Positions 56,443-64,000 of a stretch of 64,000 bases of DNA are shown here, in pieces (positions within the stretch are counted from its first letter, which is position 1; each line of letters starts with the position of its first letter). The position numbers and the translations under genes were made by a program. Below the pieces are notes generated by a model. It did not search any database and had not been told where the DNA came from. It saw only the letters and a list, made by a program, of their open reading frames with translations. Where the stretch lies: positions 310,001 through 374,000 of the forward strand of contig NZ_AUHV01000005.1 of the NCBI RefSeq assembly GCF_000423365.1. Reading direction: 5' to 3'. Source of the DNA: Maritalea myrionectae DSM 19524. Lineage in GTDB: Bacteria; Pseudomonadota; Alphaproteobacteria; Rhizobiales; Devosiaceae.

Positions 56443-59040
56443 TTAAAGGGCCGATTCGTCATCGCCGACCAAGACTTCGCGTTTGCCAGCATGGTTGGCG
56501 GGGGAGATGACCCCTTCTTCTTCCATGCGTTCGATCAACGTGGCGGCCCGGTTATAGCCGATGGAGAGGCGGCGTTGAATATAGCTGGTGGATGCTTTGC
56601 GATCTGTCAGCACAATGTTGACGGCCTTGTCATAAAGCTCGTCGCCGGAATTGCCCAAATTGGAATTGCCGGGGCCGCTATCGTCTTCGACTTCCTCGGT
56701 GACATTTTCCAAATATTCAGGCGCACCTTGAGATTTGAGATGCTGCACCACCGCTTCCACTTCGCCGTCGGCCACAAAGGGACCATGCAATCGACGGGTG
56801 CGGCCACCGCCTGCCATATAGAGCATATCGCCCATGCCGAGCAATTGCTCCGCGCCTTGCTCGCCCAGAATAGTACGGCTGTCGATTTTTGACGTAACCT
56901 GGAATGAAATCCGGGTGGGGAAGTTGGCTTTGATCGTGCCGGTGATCACGTCCACGGATGGGCGCTGTGTCGCCATGATCAAGTGGATGCCTGCGGCCCG
57001 TGCCATTTGTGCCAAGCGCTGGATGGCGCCTTCAATGTCTTTACCGGCGACCATCATCAGGTCAGCCATTTCATCGACAATCACCACGATGAAGGGGAGT
57101 GGCTCGAGATCAAACTCTTCGCTCTCAAATATCGCTTCCCCGGTATCGCGATCAAATCCGGTTTGTACTGTGCGGGTGATCACTTCACCCTTCTTTTTTG
57201 CTTCAGCGACCCGCTGGTTAAAGCCATCAATATTTCTGACGCCGACCTTTGACATTTTCCGGTAGCGATCTTCCATTTCGCGCACGGCCCATTTAAGGGC
57301 TGTCACAGCTTTGGACGGATCGGTGACCACCGGGGTGAGCAAATGGGGAATTCCGTCATAGATCGAGAGCTCGAGCATTTTCGGATCGATCATGATCAAC
57401 CGGCATTGCTCTGGCGTCCAGCGATAGAGAAGCGACAGGATAAATGTGTTCACGGCCACGGATTTGCCCGAGCCTGTCGTTCCGGCGATGAGCAGGTGCG
57501 GCATGCGGGCTAGATCAGCAATGATCGGCTCACCGCCAATCGTTTTGCCTAAACAGAGCGGCAGCTTGCCTTTGACTTTTTCAAAGTCCTGCGATGCCAG
57601 CAATTCACGCAAATAAACAGTTTCGCGGGTTTCGTTGGGCAATTCGATGCCGATTGCATTGCGACCAGGCACCACTGCGACCCGCGCCGAGATGGCGCTC
57701 ATGGAGCGGGCGATATCGTCAGCCAAGCCAATCACGCGTGAAGATTTAATGCCGGGCGCAGGTTCCAATTCATAAAGCGTGACGACTGGGCCGGGGCGCA
57801 CATTGATGATGTCGCCCTTAACGCCGAAATCTTCCAACACCCCTTCAAGCCGCCGCGCGTTTTCTTCCAGCGTTTCGGGCATATGTTCCTTGGCGGTGCC
57901 GGTGTTGGGCACATCGGCCAGATAGGACAATTCTGGCAATTCGAATCCGTCATCCCGCAGCAAAGATGTTTGCGCTTCTTGGGTGACACGACGGCCGGGC
58001 GCTGGGCGCGGCGCGGGCGCGGTAACGCGTGGCTTGGCCAGCGGCGCTGCGTTGGCAGGTTGGTGTGCCGCGGCGGGCTGGGCCACATGCGGCTCAATTG
58101 GGTCGTCGTCCAGATCTGGATAGTCGATATAATCTTCAGCGAAATCGCTTGGGGCTTGATTGCCCTCAACATGGCTTTGGGCGGTGCGGGCCATGTCTTC
58201 CTCGAACCGTGGTTCAATTCGGCGCTGAGGGGCGTGGACTTGTGGTGTGGCGGCGTCTGCGAAAACGGGTTCGATGTTTTCACGTGAATCATTTTGCTGT
58301 GCACGTTTTTCCTGTTGTTTTGCGCGTGCTTTTTTCAACGCAATGTTGGCAGAAAAAATCGAGTGGGTGATCGCGCCGAGGGTGATCGCGCCCAGATTGC
58401 CCACGGCGGACAAGATGGCCATGGTCACCGATTTGGGCGAATCTGACTTCCCCTTGGATTTTGGCTGATGCATTTCGAATGGATCAATGCTGCGCACCGC
58501 CAGCCAAAACGATACGGCCGCCGGGGTGAACAGGATTAAGGCAAAAAGCCAGCCGGCTTGCTGCACGACGAGGTCTCCGGCCACAAATGTTGCAAGCGCA
58601 GAAAAGCCCAGACCAATTATGCCGCCCAATCCTGAGGGGAGGGGCCACGTTTCCGGCGCGCTGAAAAACGCCAACATGCCGCAAATCAACATCGAGGCAA
58701 TAATCCACAATAGGCTGCGCAGCGCCATATGGGTGGGCAATTGGCGTTTGATCATTTTCATGGACCACAGCACGGGCGGGACCATCAGCGCCAAAATGCC
58801 AAGGCCGAAAAATTGAAAACCAATATCGGCAATGACTGCGCCGGGAAAGCCGAGCCAATTTGAAACTGGCGAATCGCTGGCAAAGCTCAAGCTGGGATCA
58901 TTGACCGACCAGGACATGAGCGCCAAAAAGATGATGGCGAGGGCGCACAGTGAAAGAATTCCCATAAGGCGTAAGGGAATTTTCACGGCAATGGCCGCGT
59001 CGCGTTTTTCTTTTTTTTCAATGGCAGTTGACGTTGGCAT
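56443..59040 (-). CDS. ftsK: DNA translocase FtsK
   Basis: A 865-residue protein: four or five N-terminal membrane spans (about 22-195), a proline/alanine-rich linker (about 220-375), the RecA-like motor (Walker [15 protein letters not shown], Walker [15 protein letters not shown]) and the gamma winged-helix domain ([29 protein letters not shown]) that reads KOPS motifs. It pumps chromosomes through the closing septum. TTAATTTGAGCCTAA at 59101 is a one-mismatch CtrA-like site about 60 bases upstream. Confidence 0.97.
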   Translation of the reverse strand: MPTSTAIEKKEKRDAAIAVKIPLRLMGILSLCALAIIFLALMSWSVNDPSLSFASDSPVSNWLGFPGAVIADIGFQFFGLGILALMVPPVLWSMKMIKRQLPTHMALRSLLWIIASMLICGMLAFFSAPETWPLPSGLGGIIGLGFSALATFVAGDLVVQQAGWLFALILFTPAAVSFWLAVRSIDPFEMHQPKSKGKSDSPKSVTMAILSAVGNLGAITLGAITHSIFSANIALKKARAKQQEKRAQQNDSRENIEPVFADAATPQVHAPQRRIEPRFEEDMARTAQSHVEGNQAPSDFAEDYIDYPDLDDDPIEPHVAQPAAAHQPANAAPLAKPRVTAPAPRPAPGRRVTQEAQTSLLRDDGFELPELSYLADVPNTGTAKEHMPETLEENARRLEGVLEDFGVKGDIINVRPGPVVTLYELEPAPGIKSSRVIGLADDIARSMSAISARVAVVPGRNAIGIELPNETRETVYLRELLASQDFEKVKGKLPLCLGKTIGGEPIIADLARMPHLLIAGTTGSGKSVAVNTFILSLLYRWTPEQCRLIMIDPKMLELSIYDGIPHLLTPVVTDPSKAVTALKWAVREMEDRYRKMSKVGVRNIDGFNQRVAEAKKKGEVITRTVQTGFDRDTGEAIFESEEFDLEPLPFIVVIVDEMADLMMVAGKDIEGAIQRLAQMARAAGIHLIMATQRPSVDVITGTIKANFPTRISFQVTSKIDSRTILGEQGAEQLLGMGDMLYMAGGGRTRRLHGPFVADGEVEAVVQHLKSQGAPEYLENVTEEVEDDSGPGNSNLGNSGDELYDKAVNIVLTDRKASTSYIQRRLSIGYNRAATLIERMEEEGVISPANHAGKREVLVGDDESAL

Positions 59041-59148
59041 GCGGGTTCAACAGATCTCTTTTGACGCAGTTACTCAAACGATAAAGCTAGAATGCTATAG
59101 TTAATTTGAGCCTAATTTTATTCAAAAAAGCGTTGATCGTATGGCACG

Positions 59149-59175
59149 AAAAAGCCCGGCCAAAATGGCCGGGCC
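59149..59175 (-). terminator. Terminator of glnK-amt
   Basis: Arms GGCCCGGCC and GGCCGGGC enclose ATTTT and run into TTTTT on the minus strand, just after the amt stop codon. Confidence 0.92.
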
Positions 59176-59202
59176 TTGGGACATGGTTTGTTTGTTGTTT
59201 AA

Positions 59203-60507
59203 TTAGAATTCAGGGTAGGCTTCCACCCCAACTTCAGCTTTATCCAGTCCCAAAGATTCGTTTTCTTCAGAAACACGGATACCCATTGTGACTTTCAGCG
59301 CCATCCAAACCAGCGTAGATGCCACGAGGGTAAAGGCACCGATGGCCAAGATGCCAACCAGCTGCACGCCGAAATTGCCGGAACCGCTTAGTGGGGTAAC
59401 CATTGTGCCCCAGATACCCGCAAGCAAGTGAACGGGGATAGCACCGACCACGTCGTCGATTTTCAACTTATCGAGCATCGGCACAGCGAATACCACGATC
59501 GCGCCACCAACAGCACCGATGAGCAAGGCTAACGGCACGCTTGGTGCCAATGGCTCAGCGGTGATGGACACAAGGCCAGCCAATGCGCCGTTGATCACCA
59601 TGGTCACGTCGATCTTTTTGTAGATCAACTGCATCAGGATGATTGTGGCGACAGCACCTGCAGCAGCTGCGAGGTTTGTGTTCACGAAGATACGTGAAAT
59701 GTCGCCGGCGTCAGCAATGGTACCCATGGCCAACTGCGATGCACCGTTAAAGCCGAACCAGCCGAGCCATAGGATGAACATACCCAAGGTTGCTAGCGGG
59801 ATAGACGAGCCTGGCATTGGCGTGATGTGACCATTTGGTCCGTAGCGTCCTTTACGTGCACCCAGAATAACTGCACCAGCCAAAGCTGCCCAGCCGCCAA
59901 CGGAGTGGACGAGTGTTGAACCTGCAAAGTCAGCAAAGCCCATGCCAGCCAACCAGCCAGCGCCCCACTGCCAGGAACCGGTAATCGGATAAAGAATGCC
60001 AGTCAGAATTGCAGTGAAGATAAAGAACGGCCAGAATTTGATCCGTTCAGCCAATGTACCCGACACAATTGAAGCCGTGGTGGCACAAAAGACCATTTGG
60101 AAGAACCAGTCTGAGGCCACTGAATAGCCAGCACTGCCATCGTCAGCGCCAGGGGCTGGGAAATCATAAGGGCCGAAAGAGCCGATAAAGCCGCCATCAA
60201 CGCCGGTGTACATCAGATTGTAGCCAGTGAGCCAAAACATGATGCCCGCGATGGAGTAAAGGGCGATGTTTTTGAGGCCTTGCATGGAAACGTTTTTGGA
60301 CCGCACTAAGCCCATTTCCAACATGGCAAAGCCAGCGGCCATCCACATGACCAAAAAACCACCGATCAGGAACAGCAAGGTGTTAAAGATCATGGCATAT
60401 TCAGGGGTCGGCGCAGCTTCTTGCGCTTGCGCTGCCGTGGGCAACAAGAGGCCCAAAGCGATCAGCGGCGCAGCTTTGAGCGCGCGATTAAAAGACAAGC
60501 GAGTCAT
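59203..60507 (-). CDS. amtB: Ammonium transporter AmtB
   Basis: A 434-residue protein with a signal peptide (cleavage near AQA, about 30) and eleven predicted spans. Family signatures include GFAMLEMGLVRSKNV, GTLAERIKFWPFFIF, FAGSTLVHSVGGWAALAGA and HLLAGIWGTM with pore histidines. It conducts ammonia across the inner membrane and is blocked by GlnK. ATG 60507 has GGAGAAG upstream. It is co-transcribed with glnK. Confidence 0.97.
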   Translation of the reverse strand: MTRLSFNRALKAAPLIALGLLLPTAAQAQEAAPTPEYAMIFNTLLFLIGGFLVMWMAAGFAMLEMGLVRSKNVSMQGLKNIALYSIAGIMFWLTGYNLMYTGVDGGFIGSFGPYDFPAPGADDGSAGYSVASDWFFQMVFCATTASIVSGTLAERIKFWPFFIFTAILTGILYPITGSWQWGAGWLAGMGFADFAGSTLVHSVGGWAALAGAVILGARKGRYGPNGHITPMPGSSIPLATLGMFILWLGWFGFNGASQLAMGTIADAGDISRIFVNTNLAAAAGAVATIILMQLIYKKIDVTMVINGALAGLVSITAEPLAPSVPLALLIGAVGGAIVVFAVPMLDKLKIDDVVGAIPVHLLAGIWGTMVTPLSGSGNFGVQLVGILAIGAFTLVASTLVWMALKVTMGIRVSEENESLGLDKAEVGVEAYPEF

Positions 60508-60535
60508 TTTCTTCTCCAGCATGATTTTTCTTGAG

Positions 60536-60874
60536 TTAAAGCGCTTCTACGCCGGTTTCGCTGGTGCGAATGCGCATGGCTTCTTCGAGATTGAGGACAA
60601 AGATTTTGCCGTCGCCGATGCGCCCGGAGCGGGCGGCAGTGGCAATGGTTTCCACAACATCGCTGCTGGCTTCATCAGAGACAGCAATGTCGAGCTTGAG
60701 TTTAGGCATGAAATTTACCGCATATTCGGCGCCGCGATAAATCTCGGTATGGCCTTTTTGCCGTCCATAGCCGCGCACTTCCGCAACGGTCATCCCATGG
60801 ATGTCTTTATCGCTCAAAGCGGTGCGTACATCTTCAAGACGGGACGGTTTGATTATGGCACTTATCAGTTTCAT
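60536..60874 (-). CDS. glnK: Nitrogen regulatory protein P-II (GlnK)
   Basis: A 112-residue PII protein with uridylylation site Tyr51 (YRGAEYAVNF), B-loop GRIGDGKIFVLNLEEAMRIRTSE. It binds 2-oxoglutarate and ATP/ADP and gates AmtB. ATG 60874 has AGAGGAAC upstream. It is first in the glnK-amtB operon, with a sigma-54-like promoter and NtrC-like site upstream. Confidence 0.97.
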   Translation of the reverse strand: MKLISAIIKPSRLEDVRTALSDKDIHGMTVAEVRGYGRQKGHTEIYRGAEYAVNFMPKLKLDIAVSDEASSDVVETIATAARSGRIGDGKIFVLNLEEAMRIRTSETGVEAL

Positions 60875-60927
60875 GATCGGTTCCTCTTCGTTGATTGCCC
60901 GGCGGGACAATTCTCGTCATCAAAGGA

Positions 60928-60943
60928 ATCAAGATGCGTGCCA
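60928..60943 (-). promoter_or_regulatory. Sigma-54 (RpoN) type promoter of glnK-amtB
   Basis: The minus strand has TGGCAC, five bases, then TTGAT. This matches the -24/-12 pattern TGGCAC-N5-TTGC/W with a C-to-A change in the -12 element. It is placed about 55 bases before the glnK start codon. Confidence 0.55.
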
Positions 60944-61028
60944 GTTTTTGAATGCAAAGTAAGTGGCTGATTCTACTAGCGAATCAAAAAGTTGTCTGAC
61001 GATCAATTTACCGTCTGCTTATTTTACA

Positions 61029-61045
61029 TGCACAATAAATGTGCA
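61029..61045. promoter_or_regulatory. NtrC-type binding site upstream of glnK
   Basis: TGCAC and GTGCA are separated by seven bases, exactly the NtrC enhancer pattern, and lie about 86 bases upstream of the -24 element. NtrC would activate glnK-amtB under nitrogen limitation. Confidence 0.65.
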
Positions 61046-61149
61046 GAATCGCATGCGTGCCTAAAGATTCATCGGCTGCGACAAGGGGGAACTTGTTTTT
61101 CTGTCGGGTTGGGTTCAAAGTGCGGCCAACTCAAATCAATAGGTGCAAT

Positions 61150-62385
61150 ATGGCGCGGGCAAAAAACAAAGCACAAAAGCTGGATATCTTGATTGTGGGG
61201 GCAGGCCCGGCTGGACTTACCCTGGCGCTGGCGCTTAAGCAGGCCATGCCGGAGTTGCAGGTGGGCCTTAACGATGTGCACAAGATTGAGGTGCCACAAA
61301 AGGATGGCCGTGCCTCTGCCTTGGCTTTGGGCGTGACCTCCGTTTTTGAAGCCCTTGGCGTGTGGGCCGATATGTTGCCTGATGCCAGCCCGATTGATGG
61401 CATGCATATTACCGACAGTTCCGACAATGATTTGACCCGTCCGCTGTTCTTGCGGTTTGAAGGCGATGTGAAGCCCGGGCAACCCTTCGCCCATATGGTG
61501 CCGAACAAAAGCACAATCGGCGCACTGCTCAATCGGCTCGATGAGTTTGATGTTGAGATGATCGCGCCGGATAAGGTCACTTCAATTGTGCCGGGAGATG
61601 CATTTTCCACGGTGGAATTTGAAAGTGGCAAGTTGGTTGAAGCCAGTGTGGTTGTTGCCGCGGATGGGGCCCGCTCCATGGTACGCGAGATGATGGGTAT
61701 TGCCACAACGGGTCATGATTATGGCCAGTCCGGTATCGTGACCACCATTGAGCATGAGCTCGACCACAACAACATTGCGTATGAGCATTTTTTGCCCCAT
61801 GGGCCTTTTGCCAGCCTGCCGTTGCCCAATAAAAGATCCAGCTTGGTATGGTCCGAAAAATCGAATTTGGTGCCTGAAATTCTGGCGATGCCAGAAGAGA
61901 AATTGGCACGGGAAATCGAGCGCAAAATGGGCTCAAGTCTGGGGAAAGTCAAAGTACTCGCCCCGGCACAAGCCTTTCCGCTGCGGCTACAAATTGCCAA
62001 GGAATTTGTGGCAGATCGGGTTGCCCTGATTGGAGATGCGGCACATGTGGTGCATCCGATTGCCGGGCAGGGGATGAATCTGGGCTTAAAAGATGTGGCG
62101 GCGCTCGCTGAAGTTCTGGTTGAAGCTGTGCGCCACGGCCAGGATTTGGGCTCGGTAGAGGTGCTCGAGCGCTATCAGCGCTTGCGCCGTTTTGATACGG
62201 GACTTATGGCCTTGGCCACAGATGCGCTCAATGTGCTGTTTTCTAATGACCAGCCTGTGGTGCGCGTTGCGCGCGATGTAGGGCTGGGGCTTGTGGACCG
62301 CGCGCCATTTTTAAAGAATGCCTTTATTGGCCATGCGGCTGCAGCAAATGATGAATTGCGCTTGCTCAAAGGTTTGCCGCTTTAG
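61150..62385 (+). CDS. UbiH/UbiF/Coq6-family FAD-dependent hydroxylase
   Basis: A 411-residue monooxygenase: FAD loop LIVGAGPAGLTLALAL (14-29), RASALALGVTSVFEALG, the middle DG motif VVAADGARSMVRE and the second FAD motif VALIGDAAHVVHPIAGQGMNLGLKD. It hydroxylates the ubiquinone ring; which position is not clear from sequence. ATG 61150 follows a weak AGG. It shares its upstream region with glnK. Confidence 0.92.
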   Translation: MARAKNKAQKLDILIVGAGPAGLTLALALKQAMPELQVGLNDVHKIEVPQKDGRASALALGVTSVFEALGVWADMLPDASPIDGMHITDSSDNDLTRPLFLRFEGDVKPGQPFAHMVPNKSTIGALLNRLDEFDVEMIAPDKVTSIVPGDAFSTVEFESGKLVEASVVVAADGARSMVREMMGIATTGHDYGQSGIVTTIEHELDHNNIAYEHFLPHGPFASLPLPNKRSSLVWSEKSNLVPEILAMPEEKLAREIERKMGSSLGKVKVLAPAQAFPLRLQIAKEFVADRVALIGDAAHVVHPIAGQGMNLGLKDVAALAEVLVEAVRHGQDLGSVEVLERYQRLRRFDTGLMALATDALNVLFSNDQPVVRVARDVGLGLVDRAPFLKNAFIGHAAAANDELRLLKGLPL

Positions 62386-62437
62386 TGGGATCAGCCTGGG
62401 GGCGAGGTACAGCGGACAGGATTGAGATCAAATAGGA

Positions 62438-62632
62438 TTAGCACAACTCGTCCTCTTTGAGGTGGCGGGCGCCATCGAGCACCATGAGGGGAACGCCCTT
62501 TTCGATGGGAAAGGCCAGCCGCGCGGCGTGCGACACCAATTCTTTCCCATCTGCTGAAAGTTCCAACCGCGTTTTCGTAAACGGGCAGACCAGCATTTCC
62601 AGCATTTTGGGATCGATATTGTGATTTTCCAT
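62438..62632 (-). CDS. Trm112-like zinc-ribbon-family protein
   Basis: A 64-residue protein with MLEMLVCPFTKTRLEL and LAFPIEKGVPLMVLDGAR, the Trm112 (UPF0434) pattern. In eukaryotes and archaea Trm112 activates methyltransferases; bacterial versions are less studied. It overlaps the LON-domain gene stop by one base (TAATG). Confidence 0.88.
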   Translation of the reverse strand: MENHNIDPKMLEMLVCPFTKTRLELSADGKELVSHAARLAFPIEKGVPLMVLDGARHLKEDELC

Positions 62633-63258
62633 TATTGCATCGTTTGGGTTGGGTCGCTGCGGGACATTTCAACCTCGGCCAAAGCCATCAACATTTCCGC
62701 GCGTTCTTTTAGCGTTGCGGCTTCGAGCAAGGCTTGACGTTCGCGCGGCTGATATGGACTGGCCATCACACAGCTATTGACCAAATCTTCTGTGTCCGTG
62801 TCTTTAATTTCAGACCAATCGAGCTCAAATTCCGCAAACTTGGCGTAATTTTTCAAAACCTTTTCGAACCGCTTTCGGTCAAGCTCGCTTAAATCTTCTG
62901 GCATTTCCAAGTCGTCGCTAAAGCTTTTATAGTTGACATCGGCCACACGGTAGGGCACATCGCTCAGATCTTCGATCTCTTGCACCAAGTTAAAGCGCGA
63001 AATGCCTGTCAGTCCGATCATATACCGATTTTGTGGCAGTTCCTCGAAATGGCTGATGCGCCCCAAGGTGCCCACAGCGGACAGGGCATCCTTATCGTCG
63101 AGCGCGGGCTGGATCACACCAATATGCCGATCTGCTTTCAAGGCAGCGTCCACCATGGCCACATAGCGCGGCTCAAAGATGTGCAATGGCAGCACCGCAC
63201 GCGGGAACAGCAATAACCCCTCTAACGGAAATATCGGTATGGGAGAGGGTAGCGGCAT
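62632..63258 (-). CDS. LON substrate-binding domain protein
   Basis: A 208-residue protein with only the N-terminal LON domain (IPIFPLEGLLLFPRAVLPLHIFEPRYVAMV) and a helical C-terminus; the ATPase and protease domains of Lon are missing. It is usually located between a thioredoxin-TPR gene and the Trm112 gene in Alphaproteobacteria. ATG 63258 follows AGGAT; 12 bases separate it from the upstream gene. Confidence 0.9.
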   Translation of the reverse strand: MPLPSPIPIFPLEGLLLFPRAVLPLHIFEPRYVAMVDAALKADRHIGVIQPALDDKDALSAVGTLGRISHFEELPQNRYMIGLTGISRFNLVQEIEDLSDVPYRVADVNYKSFSDDLEMPEDLSELDRKRFEKVLKNYAKFAEFELDWSEIKDTDTEDLVNSCVMASPYQPRERQALLEAATLKERAEMLMALAEVEMSRSDPTQTMQ

Positions 63259-63269
63259 AGATTTTGATC

Positions 63270-64000
63270 CTAACTGAACAACAGGCCGGACAACATCCGA
63301 CGGGCTTTGGCGGTGTCTGGGTCCGCAGGGCCCCACGCATCAAACAGTTCGAGCAGTTTGGTGCGCGCACCATCATCATTCCACTCGCGATCCGTTTTGA
63401 TGATGTGCATGAGCATTTCTGCCGCCTTCAATTTTTCACCTTGTGCATTATAGGCCAATGCAAGGTCGAAACGTAATTGATGGTTTTCCGGATCATTGGC
63501 CAGCTCGGCTTCCAGCTTGGCCGTATCGCCCAGATTGGCGGCTTCTTCGTCGAGCTTAAAGGCCGCTTCCAGGCTTTTGTAGGACGCGCTTTGTTGTCCC
63601 TCTTCGGAGACTTTGGCCATGGTTTCTCGTGCATTGTCGTCATTGCCCATTTTGTGGTGAATGGTGGCAATGCCGATAATCGCTGCATCATTTTGTGGAT
63701 CAAACTGCAGGATTTGCGAATAGATTTGTGAGGCGGTGCCAAAATCTTCCGCATCGAGTGCGCCCTGGGCCTGTTCCAACGCCGCTTCGATCTGGGCGGC
63801 GGGGTCGTTTGGATTTTGTGGGGCTTGCGAGGTGATCTTATCGATGAAGGCCTTGATTTCACTTTCGGGCACAGCGCCCATAAAGCCATCAATTGGTTGG
63901 CCGCCAACAAAGGCGATTACGGCTGGAATGGATTGGATGCCCAATTGGCCGGCGATGGCTTGGTTTTGGTCGATATCAATTTTGACCAGTTTCACCTTAC
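63270..64000 (-). CDS. CnoX/YbbN-type thioredoxin-TPR protein, C-terminal part
   Basis: About 243 residues are visible, entering from the right edge. KLVKIDIDQNQAIAGQLGIQSIPAVIAFVGGQPIDGFMG is the second half of a thioredoxin fold; the CxxC site is outside the window. The rest is tetratricopeptide-like helices (DFGTASQIYSQILQFDPQNDAAIIGIATIHHKMGN). Related proteins act as redox holdases working with GroEL. The GTG near 63995 is not the true start. Confidence 0.9.
   Translation of the reverse strand, partial: KVKLVKIDIDQNQAIAGQLGIQSIPAVIAFVGGQPIDGFMGAVPESEIKAFIDKITSQAPQNPNDPAAQIEAALEQAQGALDAEDFGTASQIYSQILQFDPQNDAAIIGIATIHHKMGNDDNARETMAKVSEEGQQSASYKSLEAAFKLDEEAANLGDTAKLEAELANDPENHQLRFDLALAYNAQGEKLKAAEMLMHIIKTDREWNDDGARTKLLELFDAWGPADPDTAKARRMLSGLLFS

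Noticed and set aside
61039-61149. A 37-residue N-terminal extension of the UbiH-type protein
   Set aside because: It would run through the NtrC-like region's edge and has no family match; the FAD loop sits correctly when starting at 61150.

Overview
The window is a 64 kb piece of an alphaproteobacterial chromosome, most likely from the order Hyphomicrobiales (Rhizobiales). The evidence is gene order: hisB-DUF2628-hisH-hisA-hisF-hisE-coaA, hslV-(GNAT)-hslU, hrcA-grpE and dnaK-dnaJ apart from each other, secB/fxsA/timA/smr, and maf-aroE-coaE-dnaQ facing hemE across an origin-like gap, followed by rho-mnmE-mnmG-rsmG-parA-parB-holA-lptE-leuS. Base composition is moderate for this order and resembles marine lineages such as the Devosiaceae. 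The genus is a guess and I do not rely on it. No tRNA, rRNA, CRISPR array, prophage or insertion sequence was recognised. Nearly everything is core genome.

Layout. 1-7.2 kb: the start of rsmI (runs off the left edge) divergent from an LpoA-like lipoprotein, a P-loop kinase-like protein, the rph-rdgB-hemW operon, and hrcA-grpE. 7.2-15.1 kb: a GFA-fold enzyme, a membrane GGDEF-EAL protein with a histidine-rich sensor loop, alkB, dnaK-dnaJ behind a good heat-shock promoter, an FMN reductase, and a histidine phosphatase that has no start codon before its catalytic histidine. 15.1-21.3 kb: pyrF fused to an acetyltransferase, dapB, gpmA, an AraC-methyltransferase hybrid, DUF2244 and nth. 21.3-28.7 kb: the coaA/his operon and hslV-GNAT-hslU. 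28.7-32.4 kb: two fasciclin proteins around a Tat-exported MsrB, next to a SigK/RskA-type ECF sigma/anti-sigma pair. 32.4-38.2 kb: HTH, smr, timA, fxsA, secB, dnaQ, coaE, aroE, maf. 38.2-38.7 kb: probable oriC, with DnaA-box-like sequences and two CtrA-type TTAA-N7-TTAA sites. 38.7-47.2 kb: hemE, hemJ, rho, mnmE, mnmG, rsmG, parA, parB, with ParB-binding parS palindromes in and between mnmE and rsmG. 47.2-64 kb: a LysR regulator, DUF1127, holA, lptE, leuS, a PLP-homeostasis protein, an orphan response regulator with a cyclic-nucleotide-binding protein, xth, lolA, ftsK, amt, glnK behind a sigma-54/NtrC-like control region, a UbiH-type hydroxylase, a Trm112-like protein, a LON-domain protein and the end of a thioredoxin-TPR protein.

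Two signals stand out beyond the ordinary genes. First, a mosaic family of intergenic repeats occupies the gaps between 2.3 and 21.3 kb. It has one ~55-bp core in six copies, preceded by one of two alternative modules. Both modules contain hairpins whose arms change sequence but stay complementary, so the fold appears to be under selection. Second, the SigK/RskA-fasciclin-MsrB block looks like a self-contained envelope stress module. Smaller oddities are the pyrF-acetyltransferase fusion, the headless phosphatase, and a 32-bp imperfect inverted repeat between the DUF1127 gene and holA.
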